Below are positions 7,116-15,690 of a stretch of DNA of 64,000 nucleotides, in pieces; positions within the stretch are counted from its first letter, which is position 1, and each line of letters begins with the position of its first letter. This stretch comes from Motiliproteus coralliicola. Lineage in GTDB: Bacteria > Pseudomonadota > Gammaproteobacteria > Pseudomonadales > Balneatricaceae. The stretch lies in the NCBI RefSeq assembly GCF_003345655.1, contig NZ_QQOH01000002.1, positions 682,001 to 746,000 of the forward strand. Direction: 5' to 3'. The translations under genes and the position numbers were made by a program. The notes below the pieces were generated by a model, which was not told the DNA's origin, searched no databases, and saw only the letters and a program-made list of their open reading frames with translations.

Positions 7116-8065
7116 GGGGTGTCCTTTTGTGACTGGCTGGGTGGCAGCCCCATCAGCCTAGATTGTTCTTGCTGGATTCGCTGCTTCAGGAATTGGGTAA
7201 AGGCCTGAACCTTGCTGGATCGGTGCAGATCGACATGGGTTACCAGCCACATCGGCCCGGTCCACTCTGGCGGCGGGGTGATTAATGGTTTCAGGCTCGG
7301 ATCGGTCGAGGCCATCCAGCAGGGGAGCGGGGCGGCGCCGAAGCCGGCCCGGATCGCCGGAATAAACCCCATCAGGTCGTTGACCCGCAGGCTAATCTGC
7401 GAATCCGGCACGGTCTTATTCATCCATTCCATAAACGCAATCATGCTGTAGGGTGCGACGGTGCGGATAAAACGATGGCCTTCAATATCATCGAGGCTCT
7501 CCATTAGCCCGTGCTGGGCGATATAGGCGTCATCGGCATAGATGCTGGCGGCGCCTTCGGCCAGACGTTGCACCACATAGTCCGGATCGGTGGGCCGGGT
7601 GCCGGGGCGAATACTGACGTGGGCCTCGCCGTATTCGAGCTTCATAATCCGGCTATCGGCGGCGTATTCGAGCCGGACCTGTGGATAGAGCTGCTGGAAC
7701 TCGGCCAGCATCGGCATCAGGTTCGAGATCATGCTGTTAACCGTGGTGACCACTAAGGTGCCGCTGAGCTGGGTATCAGTGCCTTGCAGCTTGCCCAACA
7801 GACGGTCAAAGCCGGCCTGGGTGTTTTCCGCCACCTGGGTCAGCAGCATTCCCGCTTCTGTCGGTGTGTAACCCCGAGGATGGCGGTGGAACAGCCGGGT
7901 GCCAAGCCGCTTTTCCAGTGCGTTGACTCGGCGGAGCACGGTGCTGTGATGCACCCCCAATGCCTCGGCGGCCGCACTGAGGGTGCCGTGGTTGGCCACC
8001 TGGAAGGCGACGTGAATATCGTTCCAATCGGTTTTCTGTTCAGTCATCGGTTTACTTTTTGCCAT
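7112..8065 (-). CDS. LysR-family transcriptional regulator
   Basis: A LysR protein of 317 residues from the ATG at 8065 (MAKSKPMTEQK); the frame stays open further upstream to 8182, and ATG 8047 is another option. The HTH reads VANHGTLSAAAEALGVHHSTVLRRVNALEKRLGTRLFHRH. The effector domain begins around SGTLVVTTVNSM and contains GEAHVSIRPGTRP. His-His in the recognition helix is characteristic of the subgroup that includes YdcI-like and other Shewanella/Pseudomonas regulators. It is co-transcribed with the DsbA-like gene (4-bp overlap) and divergent from the FMN reductase gene, with a palindrome in between. Confidence 0.85.
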   Translation of the reverse strand: MAKSKPMTEQKTDWNDIHVAFQVANHGTLSAAAEALGVHHSTVLRRVNALEKRLGTRLFHRHPRGYTPTEAGMLLTQVAENTQAGFDRLLGKLQGTDTQLSGTLVVTTVNSMISNLMPMLAEFQQLYPQVRLEYAADSRIMKLEYGEAHVSIRPGTRPTDPDYVVQRLAEGAASIYADDAYIAQHGLMESLDDIEGHRFIRTVAPYSMIAFMEWMNKTVPDSQISLRVNDLMGFIPAIRAGFGAAPLPCWMASTDPSLKPLITPPPEWTGPMWLVTHVDLHRSSKVQAFTQFLKQRIQQEQSRLMGLPPSQSQKDTP

Positions 8066-8078
8066 TGGAATTTTGTTC

Positions 8079-8094
8079 TGTGCGTATATGCACA
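8079..8094. promoter_or_regulatory. Candidate LysR operator
   Basis: TGTGC, 6 nt, GCACA is a perfect short palindrome with an alternating AT centre. It lies just upstream of the LysR start and 108 bp before the divergent FMN reductase start. Position and symmetry fit an autoregulatory LysR site. Confidence 0.4.
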
Positions 8095-8202
8095 TAAGAG
8101 TTGCACAGAGGTTGTTTTTCTTCAAATTTGAATTGGTGATACTGGCTCCAACTTCAGCAACATCCTGTTGCATAAGACCCAAACAACAGCTTGGAGATCA
8201 AT

Positions 8203-8769
8203 ATGACCCAGTTAATCGCTTTGTCCGGCAGCCTGCGGGCCAACTCTTTCAATCAGCAACTGGTGGAGATCGCCGCCGAAGGTGCCCGTGAGCAGGGCGT
8301 CGAGGTCCGCGTGATCAACCTGGCCGACTACCCGATGCCGCTGTTCTCTGAAGATCTGGAAGCCGAAGGTGTTCCGGCGATCGTCAACGATCTGAAGCAG
8401 CAGTTCGCCGAGAGCCAGGGCATCCTGCTGGCCAGCCCGGAATATAACGGATCGATCTCCGGGGTGCTGAAAAATGCGATTGACTGGTTGTCTCGCCCCT
8501 CCGCACAAACCGATATCGGTCCGGCATTTGCCGACAAGGTGGCCGGTATCATGGCGACTTCACCCGGTGGCCTGGGTGGCATCCGTGGCCTGGTCCATGC
8601 CCGCGACGTGCTGTTTAACCTCGGTGTTACTGTCAGCCCCAATCAGGTCGCTGTGCCTTCGGCTTACCAGGCCTTTGATGAGCAGGGTCAGTTGAGCGAT
8701 GCGGAGACCGCCGAGCGGGTTAAAGGTCTGGGGGCGCAGATCGCCCAGATGGCTCAGAAGTTGGCGTAA
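8203..8769 (+). CDS. NADPH-dependent FMN reductase (flavodoxin-like)
   Basis: A 188-residue flavoprotein of the NADPH-dependent FMN reductase family (ChrR/YieF/azoreductase relatives). The phosphate-binding loop of FMN is GSLRANSFN (residues 9-17). The second FMN contact is ASPEYNGSISGVLKNAIDW (77-95), nearly diagnostic for the family. The start at ATG 8203 has TTGGAG 6 nt upstream. The product probably reduces quinones, chromate or other electrophiles in the cytoplasm. A cytochrome b561 gene follows after 15 bp, so the two are likely one operon controlled by the divergent LysR protein. Confidence 0.85.
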   Translation: MTQLIALSGSLRANSFNQQLVEIAAEGAREQGVEVRVINLADYPMPLFSEDLEAEGVPAIVNDLKQQFAESQGILLASPEYNGSISGVLKNAIDWLSRPSAQTDIGPAFADKVAGIMATSPGGLGGIRGLVHARDVLFNLGVTVSPNQVAVPSAYQAFDEQGQLSDAETAERVKGLGAQIAQMAQKLA

Positions 8770-8784
8770 CGGAGGCTGCTGGGG

Positions 8785-9315
8785 ATGAAATACTCTTTGT
8801 CGATGCGACTGCTGCACTGGTCGATGGCGGCGATGATTATCGGACTGCTGGCGGTGGGCTTATACATGACCGGTATTCCTGACGATGCGCCGGATAAGTA
8901 TGACCTCTACCCGGCCCATAAGGCGTTCGGCTTTATCGTACTGATGCTGATCCTGGTGCGGGTGGCAACCCGGCTGCGTAGCCAGATTCCGGCCTTGCCC
9001 GATGGGCTGGCCAGCTGGGAGCAGAAGCTAAGCCACGCGATGCACGCATTGCTCTACCTGAGCATGGTGGCGATGGCGGTATCGGGCTACCTGATGAGCT
9101 CGTTCTATGAATACTCCCATGGGATTGAGCTGTTCGGCCTGATCACCGTGCCGGATATCACCGAAAAGAGCGAGTACTGGAGTGGGGTGTTTCACCTGAT
9201 TCATGAGATCGGTGGCTGGGTGATGATTGGCGCGTTGGGTTTCCATATCGCCGGCGTGATCAAGCACCGCTGGCTGGATGCGCCCGAGAACGACGTGCTG
9301 GGGCGGATGGTCTGA
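8785..9315 (+). CDS. Cytochrome b561 (CybB-like)
   Basis: A 176-residue di-haem membrane protein of the bacterial cytochrome b561 family. Four hydrophobic helices are visible (about 14-32, 45-62, 82-102, 140-160). Histidines suited to haem ligation occur in helix 1 (LLHWSMAA), helix 2 region (AHKAFGF), helix 3 (LSHAMHALLYL) and helix 4 (HEIGGWVMIGALGFHIAGVIKH). Such proteins oxidise ubiquinol or pass electrons to superoxide or partner proteins. It lies 15 bp behind the FMN reductase and ends 45 bp before a strong terminator. Confidence 0.85.
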   Translation: MKYSLSMRLLHWSMAAMIIGLLAVGLYMTGIPDDAPDKYDLYPAHKAFGFIVLMLILVRVATRLRSQIPALPDGLASWEQKLSHAMHALLYLSMVAMAVSGYLMSSFYEYSHGIELFGLITVPDITEKSEYWSGVFHLIHEIGGWVMIGALGFHIAGVIKHRWLDAPENDVLGRMV

Positions 9316-9360
9316 GTTTCAGCAAAACGCTCGGTTAACGACTGTTCTAAACGATTAAAG

Positions 9361-9387
9361 GCGGCTTCATTCGGAGCCGCTTTTTTT
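9361..9387 (+). terminator. Rho-independent terminator
   Basis: GCGGCT and AGCCGC form a stem with an 8-nt loop, followed directly by seven T residues. It ends the FMN reductase/cytochrome b561 operon. Confidence 0.8.
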
Positions 9388-9593
9388 GTGCCAGATCTTC
9401 GCCGCTAAGAAACCGCTTTCAGTCTTTCGCCGATTGGGGGGACTCGATTGGTTTAGCTAGATGGAGCCTGCCTGGCGTGATTCTGTCGGTTGCTGCATTA
9501 TCGATCCCTGAGTCGTTTGAATCTGACACGTTAGCTGGACTTTACGTGAGGTGTTTCTGGCGGCGTCAGGTGGTGAGTGTAGAAGGAGCTTGT

Positions 9594-10220
9594 GTGAATC
9601 AGTCCGATAAATTCTGGGATGGGGTGGCCGAGAAATACGCCAAGAAACCGGTACCCGATGAAGCGGTGTATCAGCGAAAACTGTCCGAATCGCAGCGTTA
9701 TCTCTCGGCCGACATGGATATTCTGGAATTCGGTTGTGGGACAGGTACAACCGCCATCCACCATGCGCCACACGTTCGGCATATCGATGCGCTGGATATC
9801 TCCGAGGCGATGCTGGCGATCGGTCGTGAGAAGGCGAAAAACGCCGCGGTTGAGAATATTACCTTCAGTCGCGCAACCCTAAGTGAGTTTAAGGCCGAGA
9901 CCGCAAGTTTGGACGCCGTGCTGGGATTAAACGTGATTCATCTGATACCGGATCGCCGGGCGGTGCTTGATGAAGTAGCCCGAATCCTCAAACCTGGCGG
10001 GACCTTTATCAGCAGCACGGGCTGCCTGGGAAATTCCTACTTCCGGTTCATCCGCTTTATCGCGCCCATCGGCAAGCGACTCGGGTTGATGCCGGACGTG
10101 TTCGTGATGACGGAGCAGCAGTGGGCGCAGGAGATCACAGCGGCGGGATTTACGATTCAGAGTCAGTGGCATCATGGGGTACAGGGTATTGATGTATTCA
10201 TCATCGCCCGGAAAAACTGA
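9594..10220 (+). CDS. Class I SAM-dependent methyltransferase
   Basis: A 208-residue methyltransferase. The GTG at 9594 is chosen because AAGGAG lies 5 nt upstream; the frame extends upstream but without a ribosome site. Motif I is ILEFGCGTGTTAIHHA (residues 43-58). Motif II is ALDISEAMLAIGREKA. The post-motif segment ARILKPGGTFISST is typical of Methyltransf_11/25 proteins. The C-terminal part (FRFIRFIAPIGKRLG) may form the acceptor site. The substrate is unknown. It follows the terminator at 9361 and is transcribed alone or with the DUF2956 gene 112 bp downstream. Confidence 0.8.
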   Translation: MNQSDKFWDGVAEKYAKKPVPDEAVYQRKLSESQRYLSADMDILEFGCGTGTTAIHHAPHVRHIDALDISEAMLAIGREKAKNAAVENITFSRATLSEFKAETASLDAVLGLNVIHLIPDRRAVLDEVARILKPGGTFISSTGCLGNSYFRFIRFIAPIGKRLGLMPDVFVMTEQQWAQEITAAGFTIQSQWHHGVQGIDVFIIARKN

Positions 10221-10332
10221 CGCCAAACCGATATATCTGAGGAGCCTCTGAAGCCGATCAATCAAGGGCATCGATAGACTTGGTCGCTGGCCTTCCAAGC
10301 GTGAGATAATGCCGCCAAATTAAGGAGTCAGA

Positions 10333-10671
10333 ATGGCAAAGAAACACAAAGTCTCGGATCAGGTGGTCGAAGAAGCGATGCAGGTCGCTAAAGCCACCCA
10401 GCGCCCCGGACAGACCAAAGAGCAGACCAAGCTGATCGCCCAGGGGATCCAGAAGGGGATCGAAGAGTACAAGAAGCGCCACAAGGAGAAGGCCCGGGCG
10501 CTGGATAAGCAGAAGCGTAAACTGCAGCAGACCCAGGCCTCGGCGACAACCACCGAGGTCGTCACCCCCGCCCCCGAAGTCATCGTCCAACAAAGCAAGC
10601 TGGCCTGGGGGTTGTTGGTGGTCAGTTGGATCGGCTTTGCCGCCTATCTGGTGCTTAGCGCTAGCGCCTGA
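10333..10671 (+). CDS. DUF2956 family small membrane protein
   Basis: A 112-residue protein matching the gammaproteobacterial DUF2956 family. The N-terminal block contains AKATQRPGQTKEQTKLIAQGIQKG, the family's most conserved stretch. A highly charged Lys/Arg/Gln region follows (YKKRHKEKARALDKQKRKL). A single C-terminal membrane helix (LAWGLLVVSWIGFAAYLVLS, about 91-110) ends the protein. It is probably inner-membrane anchored with a cytoplasmic basic domain. No function is known. AAGGAG lies 7 nt before the ATG. Confidence 0.85.
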   Translation: MAKKHKVSDQVVEEAMQVAKATQRPGQTKEQTKLIAQGIQKGIEEYKKRHKEKARALDKQKRKLQQTQASATTTEVVTPAPEVIVQQSKLAWGLLVVSWIGFAAYLVLSASA

Positions 10672-10696
10672 TTCTTCATCGATTTCCGCAACCTAT

Positions 10697-10717
10697 CGTG
10701 CCTGCTTGGCAGGCACG
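10697..10717. terminator. Hairpin between convergent DUF2956 and nitroreductase genes
   Basis: CGTGCCTGC and GCAGGCACG pair perfectly (9 bp) around a TTG loop. It lies 26 bp after one stop and 34 bp after the other. There is no long T-run. Confidence 0.5.
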
Positions 10718-10750
10718 TTCGCTGGGTAGCGGCAATGTAAGTACTTGCTC

Positions 10751-11353
10751 TCAAAAACGGTTTTCCCGTAGCAGCTCGTCAAGCGGCAGTTGTCCTGCGC
10801 GCGGGTTGGCGGCGCGGGCGGCTGGGCCCAGGGTGATCATCATTCCGATCAGGTGCCCCTCCGGCAGATGGATAATCTCAGCGAGTTGCTCGTTGTCGAA
10901 GCCGATCATCGGGCAGGTATCGTAGCCCAGGGCTTTGGCCGACAGCATCAGGGTCTGGGCCGCGATGCCGCAGGATCGCATCGCCTCGTCCCGTTGCAGC
11001 TGATCCTTGCCTGCATAGAAGGCTTCCAACATCGGCAGCATCACCGCCTGAGTCTCGGCTGGCGTGTTGGCCCAGTAGCGTTGCGGATCACGACGCCAGG
11101 CCTGGGTATCGGCGCACAGGATAATCAGTTCGGCCGCCTCGGTAACCTGAGCTTGCCCCCAGGCGGCGGCTTGAATCTGCTCGCGGATCTCTGGGTCGGT
11201 GACCCGGATAAAGCGCCAGTGTTGGATGTTGTACGACGTGGGTGACAGCAGAACCGCATTCATGATCTGGTTGAAAGCCGCTTCACTGACCGATCCCTCA
11301 GGATCGTAGTGTTTGACGGCGCGGCGCTGTTCGATGGCGGTGAATAGATTCAT
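10751..11353 (-). CDS. Nitroreductase family flavoprotein
   Basis: A 200-residue NfsB/RutE-like nitroreductase. The N-terminus FTAIEQRRAVKHYDP carries the Arg-Arg FMN-phosphate contact. SPTSYNIQHWRFIRVTD is the second conserved block and holds the flavin/substrate loop. IAAQTLMLSAKALGYDTCPMIGFD is the family's helix and substrate cap, and the C-terminal basic segment completes the FMN site. It probably reduces nitro compounds or quinones with NAD(P)H in the cytoplasm. The gene is downstream of a LysR gene on the same strand (164-bp gap), which may or may not control it. Confidence 0.85.
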   Translation of the reverse strand: MNLFTAIEQRRAVKHYDPEGSVSEAAFNQIMNAVLLSPTSYNIQHWRFIRVTDPEIREQIQAAAWGQAQVTEAAELIILCADTQAWRRDPQRYWANTPAETQAVMLPMLEAFYAGKDQLQRDEAMRSCGIAAQTLMLSAKALGYDTCPMIGFDNEQLAEIIHLPEGHLIGMMITLGPAARAANPRAGQLPLDELLRENRF

Positions 11354-11517
11354 AACAACTCCCTGAAGCTTGGTTCGTTAGCCGCTTGCATTGATTAGGC
11401 GGCGAGGTCGAGAAAAGCTTAGATTGTTGTGCTATTTGTGATAATCCAGGAAATTTGAAATACAGTGTTGAGCCAAAGTGAACAAATAGAGTTGGCTGGC
11501 TGAACAGCGTTGAGGTT

Positions 11518-12423
11518 CTAACGATCCCAGTAGGGGATATCGCCACCGAAGTAGTCGATTGAGAAATCGAGGAAGGCGCGGACCTTGGCCGGCATATACT
11601 GGCGTTCGATCAGCACCGCATTGATGACCTGAGCCGGCATCTGGTAATCGCTAAACAGCGGGATAATCCGGCCCGCCTTGATATCCGGCCCCGCCACAAA
11701 GGTCGGCAGTCGGGCGATCCCCAGCCCTTGCAACACCGCATCACGAAGCGCTTCACTGTTGTTGACCTGGTAGTTGCCGGATACCAGCACCTGGTGACGA
11801 CTGCCCGCCTTGATAAAGGTCCACTCTTTGACATCGTCGGAGTAACTGAACGACAGGCAGTTGTGCTGTAGCAGGTCGTCCAAGGACTCGGGGTGTCCGT
11901 GCTGTTCCAGATAGTCCGGTGAGGCACAGAGGACACTGTTCAGCGGAGCCAGTCGGCGGGCAATCAGGGTGGAGTCGGCCAGCTCGCCGGATCGTATCGC
12001 AATATCAAACCCGCTGCTGACCAGGTCGACCACCTTGTCATCCATCACCAGGTCGATGCTGATTTTGGGATAGCGCTTCAGAAATTCCGGAATCATCGGC
12101 GCCATATGCAAGCGGCCAAAGGACATTGGCGAGTTGATCCGCAGCCGGCCCTGGGGCTCACCCTGGAGTTGGGCGACCGCGTCCTCGGCATCCCGAGCCG
12201 CGTTGTTGGCTTTCAGGGCGTGCTCCAGATAGTGCTCGCCGGCTTCGGTGAGGCTGAGCTTGCGGGTGGTCCGGTGCAGTAGTTTGACCCCTAGTTGCTC
12301 TTCGAGCTGGGTGATGCGTTTGCTGACTGCTGACTTTGAGATGCCCAGAAACCGGGCGGCTGGAGAAAAGCCCCCGCACTCCACCACCGCGACAAAGACT
12401 GGAATTGCGCCAAATTGATTCAT
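11518..12423 (-). CDS. LysR-family transcriptional regulator
   Basis: A 301-residue LysR regulator beginning MNQFGAIPVFVAVVECGGF. HTH: FSPAARFLGISKSAVSKRITQLEEQLGVKLLHRTTRKLSLTEAG. Effector domain: GRLRINSPMSFGRLHMAPMIPEFLKRYP, LVSSGFDIAIRSGEL, CLSFSYSDD. This is the CrgA/DhcR-like subgroup. It is divergent from the EamA transporter gene across 134 bp containing short palindromes (for example GTTCTCGAAAC near 12472), so control of that exporter is the simplest inference. Confidence 0.9.
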   Translation of the reverse strand: MNQFGAIPVFVAVVECGGFSPAARFLGISKSAVSKRITQLEEQLGVKLLHRTTRKLSLTEAGEHYLEHALKANNAARDAEDAVAQLQGEPQGRLRINSPMSFGRLHMAPMIPEFLKRYPKISIDLVMDDKVVDLVSSGFDIAIRSGELADSTLIARRLAPLNSVLCASPDYLEQHGHPESLDDLLQHNCLSFSYSDDVKEWTFIKAGSRHQVLVSGNYQVNNSEALRDAVLQGLGIARLPTFVAGPDIKAGRIIPLFSDYQMPAQVINAVLIERQYMPAKVRAFLDFSIDYFGGDIPYWDR

Positions 12424-12557
12424 CGTTTTCGACCGTAGCTCATTTTACTGTTAACTATGGCTCAACAAAGAGTTCTCGAAACAGTAGATTATCGTTCTTG
12501 CCGATACAAATTATTCTGTCGCTATCGAGTAGTTAAACCGATTACAGGAGAGATACG

Positions 12558-13514
12558 ATGCAACCCACCGCTCGCGGTTATCCGGTGATCTATGTTCATG
12601 GCCTGATGTTGCTGATGGTGGTGTTGGTGGCCAGTTCGTTTCCGGTGGGGGCGGCGATTACGGACGGCATGCCGCCGGAAGTGATGATGCTGATCCGTTT
12701 TGTGTTGGCGGCGATTCTGTTCCTGCCTTATGTGTTGCTGAAACATGGTCGGCGTCTGCCCAGCCGCGGTAAGTTGCTGCAGTACGCGGTACTCAGCATT
12801 CCGCTGGTGGTGTTTTTTTGGTGCATGTTTGCCGCGCTTCGTCACACCAGTGCCCTCAATACCGGGGCCATCTATACCATGGTGCCGGCCATTACCGCGG
12901 TGTTCCTGTGGTTGATTCACCGCGAGGCCACCCCCGGCCGCCGCGCGATGGGGTTGCTGGCGGGGACGCTGGGGGCGATATGGATCGTCTTTCGCGGGGA
13001 TCTCGAGGCCTTGCTCGGGTTCGATTTCAACCGCGGAGATTGGCTGTTCCTGCTGGGCTGCTTGTTCATGGGCGCCTACAACCCGCTGATCAAGAAGTTC
13101 TATTCCGGCGAGCCGATGGAGGTGATGACCTTCTGGGTGATTTCGATCGGCAGTGTCTGGTTGCTGCTGCTGTCGCTACCGGCGTTGGATGAGATCGCCT
13201 GGGGGCAGGTTCGGGGCGGGGTTTACCTCGGGGTGTTGTATCTGGCGCTGTTCACCACTCTGGTGACTTTTTTTCTGCTGCAGTTCGGCACCGTCGCACT
13301 CGGCCCGACCCAGGTGGCGTCTTACGGATTCCTGACGCCGCTGTTTGTGATGTTGATCGAGCTGGTTCGCGGTAGCGAAGTGTTCGAATGGATCCTGTTG
13401 CCGGGCATCCTGCTGGTGATCTTGGCCATGCTGCTGGTCCAGCGAGAGGGGATAGCTGCTGGCAATCCCAACAAGTCGGTCAAGACGACCACACTAGCTT
13501 GCCGGTCTCGCTGA
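12558..13514 (+). CDS. EamA/DMT-superfamily transporter
   Basis: A 318-residue inner-membrane protein with about ten hydrophobic segments in two EamA repeats. Repeat 1 runs from VHGLMLLMVVLVASSFPVG to TMVPAITAVFLWL. Repeat 2 runs from WLFLLGCLFMGAYNP to PLFVMLIELVRGSEVF and the final helix. The conserved A(L)..T.A..A(I).T-like segment appears as ALRHTSALNTGAIYTMVP. DMT transporters of this type export amino acids, nucleobases or other metabolites. ACAGGAG precedes the start. Its last 35 bp overlap the convergent regulator gene ending at 13480. Confidence 0.85.
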   Translation: MQPTARGYPVIYVHGLMLLMVVLVASSFPVGAAITDGMPPEVMMLIRFVLAAILFLPYVLLKHGRRLPSRGKLLQYAVLSIPLVVFFWCMFAALRHTSALNTGAIYTMVPAITAVFLWLIHREATPGRRAMGLLAGTLGAIWIVFRGDLEALLGFDFNRGDWLFLLGCLFMGAYNPLIKKFYSGEPMEVMTFWVISIGSVWLLLLSLPALDEIAWGQVRGGVYLGVLYLALFTTLVTFFLLQFGTVALGPTQVASYGFLTPLFVMLIELVRGSEVFEWILLPGILLVILAMLLVQREGIAAGNPNKSVKTTTLACRSR

Positions 13515-14418
13515 AGTCATAGCCTCCCAGCAGTTGCGCCTGCTGCAGGCTTTCCGGGCTTTCCAGTTGCTGCATCAGCTCCCGGAACAGGTGGCGGAAG
13601 AACACCCCGCGATACAGCGCCAGATCGAAACACTCCCAACCCATCGAGACGAAGTCGAGCCCGAACTCGGCCGCGGTGCTGCGTGCGCCCGGTCCGGCTT
13701 CGGCAATCCCCATGGCGATCTGGGAGGCGATCTCCCGTTCGGTCAGGCCCTGTTCGACCTGATTGAGCTGCTCCAGCTTCATGCCGCAGTGACTCAGGGC
13801 TTCCTCCATAAATCGGCTCGAACCGGTGCCGTCCTGGCGTAACGACCAGCTCAGTCCGGCGCCGAACAGCTCCGGAATAGTCTGCCATTTCAGTCGGGTG
13901 TCGGGGGTGACGATCACGCCGATCTCGCGTTTGAAGGCGTGCACCAGCACCCATTTGCTGTGCTGGCGGTGGCGACTGAGCAGGGCCGGGTGGCGCATGT
14001 GGCTCTCTTCGGCCGGACCCCAGTGGATCGCACAGACATCGGCTCGCTGCCGTGCCAGTTGGGACAGCCCCAGCCGGGTGCCGGTACTGGAGTAGCTGAC
14101 GATGGCGCTGGTCTGGATTTTTCGTGCCACCTGGCTGACGGCCCGGTGCAGCAGCGGATCGTCGCTGCCGGCGATGATCAGTCGGTCCAGCAGCACGCCG
14201 CCGTGGCTGGATTCGATCAGCCACTGGTCCACCAGGTCCCTCGGGAACAGCCATTTGCCGGTGACCTTGGTGGCCGGAATCTGGCCTTCGCTGGCCAGGG
14301 TGTAGATCTTCTTCTCGTTCAGATGCAGGTAGTCCGACACCTGACGGATGTTCATAAACCGGGGCGGTTGCTGGCCGACACTGTCGCTAGGCGGCACGCG
14401 GGTCAGGGTGGTACTCAT
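13480..14418 (-). CDS. HTH_17 / periplasmic-binding-like domain regulator linked to formate dehydrogenase
   Basis: A 312-residue protein. An excisionase/MerR-type helix-turn-helix sits at about 20-67 (MNIRQVSDYLHLNEKKIYTLASEGQIPATKVTGKWLF, then a WL end). A PBP-like domain (PF12727 type) covers about 75-300, with AGSDDPLLHRAVSQVA, SYSSTGTRLGLSQLARQRADVCAIHW and ATAEFGLDFV-like elements. Related proteins bind molybdate, tungstate or cofactor precursors and accompany Mo/W enzymes. It overlaps fdhD by 4 bp (ATGA), so it belongs to the fdh locus. A regulatory role sensing oxyanion or Mo-cofactor is an inference. Its 3' end overlaps the convergent EamA gene by 35 bp. Confidence 0.75.
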   Translation of the reverse strand: MSTTLTRVPPSDSVGQQPPRFMNIRQVSDYLHLNEKKIYTLASEGQIPATKVTGKWLFPRDLVDQWLIESSHGGVLLDRLIIAGSDDPLLHRAVSQVARKIQTSAIVSYSSTGTRLGLSQLARQRADVCAIHWGPAEESHMRHPALLSRHRQHSKWVLVHAFKREIGVIVTPDTRLKWQTIPELFGAGLSWSLRQDGTGSSRFMEEALSHCGMKLEQLNQVEQGLTEREIASQIAMGIAEAGPGARSTAAEFGLDFVSMGWECFDLALYRGVFFRHLFRELMQQLESPESLQQAQLLGGYDFSETGKLVWSS

Positions 14419-15293
14419 GGGCTGGCCTCCTTGCTGCCGCGCTTTTGGCCTCTTTTTTGGGAGTGGGGCATCGGCTCCGGCTTCTGGTCGTAATCGATCC
14501 GCTGCTGGCCGTTGAACACCAGGAAGGATTTGCCCTTGGCACGACCGATCAGAGTCAGACCTACCTGACGGGCCAGCTCCATCCCCATCCGGGTCACCCC
14601 GGAGCGTGATAGCAGAATCGGAATCCCCATCTGTGCCACCTTGATCACCATCTCCGAGGTCAACCGGCCGGTGGTGTAGAAGATCTTGTCGTCGCCCTGA
14701 CGACGTTGAAGCAGCATCTCGCCGGCCAAGGTGTCGACGGCGTTGTGACGGCCCACATCTTCGACAAAACTCAGTACCTCGGTGCCCTGACAGAGCGCGC
14801 AGCCGTGTACGGCACCGGCTTGTTTATAGATCTCGTTCTGTTGCCGCAGGCTGTCGAGTAGGCCGTAGATCTGCGATTGCGGCAGCCGGACATCGGGTAG
14901 TTGAATCTGGTCGATCTTCTCCATCAGCCCGCCAAACACGGTGCCCTGTCCGCAACCGGTGGTGATGGTGCGGTGCTGCAGTTTCTGCTCCAGTCCTTCG
15001 ACCCCCTCGTGGGTGACTACCGCTACCGCTTCCACCTCCCAATCCACCTGGATCGCTTTGACCTGCTCGATCGAGTCGATAAAACCCTGATTGCGCAGAT
15101 AGCCCAGCGTCAGCAGTTCCGGTCGGCTGCCCAGGGTCATCAGGGTCACCACCTCCTTCTTGTCGAGGTAGATCGTCAGCGGTGACTCGCCGGCGATCGA
15201 CAGCTCGCGCCGGTTGCCCTGTTCGTCCCAGGCTTCGACCTGATGGGTGTTGAGAAAACCGGCCTGACTCATTAGCGGTTGGTAACTGTTCAT
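14415..15293 (-). CDS. fdhD: Formate dehydrogenase accessory sulfurtransferase FdhD
   Basis: FdhD transfers sulfur from IscS to the Mo-bisPGD cofactor, an essential step for formate dehydrogenase activity. The protein (292 residues from ATG 15293) has the family blocks EVVTLMTLGSRPELLTLGYLRNQG, the GCGQGTVFGG loop, the Cys pair in GCALCQG, DVGRHNAVDTLAGE and YTTGRLTSEMVIKVAQMGIPILLSRSGVT. The frame stays open to 15362 with a TTG and another ATG (15347), but AGGAG stands only before 15293, at a rather long spacing. It is the first gene of the leftward unit and faces the structural operon. Confidence 0.9.
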   Translation of the reverse strand: MNSYQPLMSQAGFLNTHQVEAWDEQGNRRELSIAGESPLTIYLDKKEVVTLMTLGSRPELLTLGYLRNQGFIDSIEQVKAIQVDWEVEAVAVVTHEGVEGLEQKLQHRTITTGCGQGTVFGGLMEKIDQIQLPDVRLPQSQIYGLLDSLRQQNEIYKQAGAVHGCALCQGTEVLSFVEDVGRHNAVDTLAGEMLLQRRQGDDKIFYTTGRLTSEMVIKVAQMGIPILLSRSGVTRMGMELARQVGLTLIGRAKGKSFLVFNGQQRIDYDQKPEPMPHSQKRGQKRGSKEASP

Positions 15294-15459
15294 AGCGGTT
15301 TGCGGACTCCTGGCGGCTCGATGGTGGTGTGGCTCTGACTGGCCCATAACGGGGTTGAGCAAGTTCTATGCCTGAGCCGGAACAGGTGAGGGTTTGTCGG
15401 GCTGAAGCGGGCTTTTACCGAGCTTGGACCGAGCTTTACCCGAATCGCCGCTCCTCTCA

Positions 15460-15511
15460 GCGGGACAAAATGTCCGCAGCCTTGCGGTCTCGCTGGGTCT
15501 TTTTGTCCCCG
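15460..15511. promoter_or_regulatory. Candidate operators in the divergent fdhD / fdh operon promoter
   Basis: GCGGGACAAAATGTCCGC (15460-15477) is an inverted repeat around AAAA. Its reverse strand reads GGACATTTTGTCCCGC. A second TTTTGTCCCCG stands at 15501-15511. The same word recurs upstream of the polyferredoxin gene (16909-16966). A shared regulator of the formate dehydrogenase units is the inference. Confidence 0.45.
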
Positions 15512-15690
15512 AATTGGGGATTATTTTCTTTTTGCCCACTTGGATAAGTCGGGCCTGCTCTCAGGCAGCCCATGGCTGGTGGCTTTGCGAGCGATGGAAC
15601 ATTTATTGCGTTGGCTCCCCGAAACCCGCGCCGGGGATTACCCGGCTGCGAATAAGAACAGCGATAAGCGAGCAGGGGGCTTAAACGCAG

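Noticed and set aside
15363-15690. Possible small gene between fdhD and DUF3305
   Set aside because: The frames present start with poor codons and give no recognisable protein; the gap is better explained as a divergent promoter with operator motifs.
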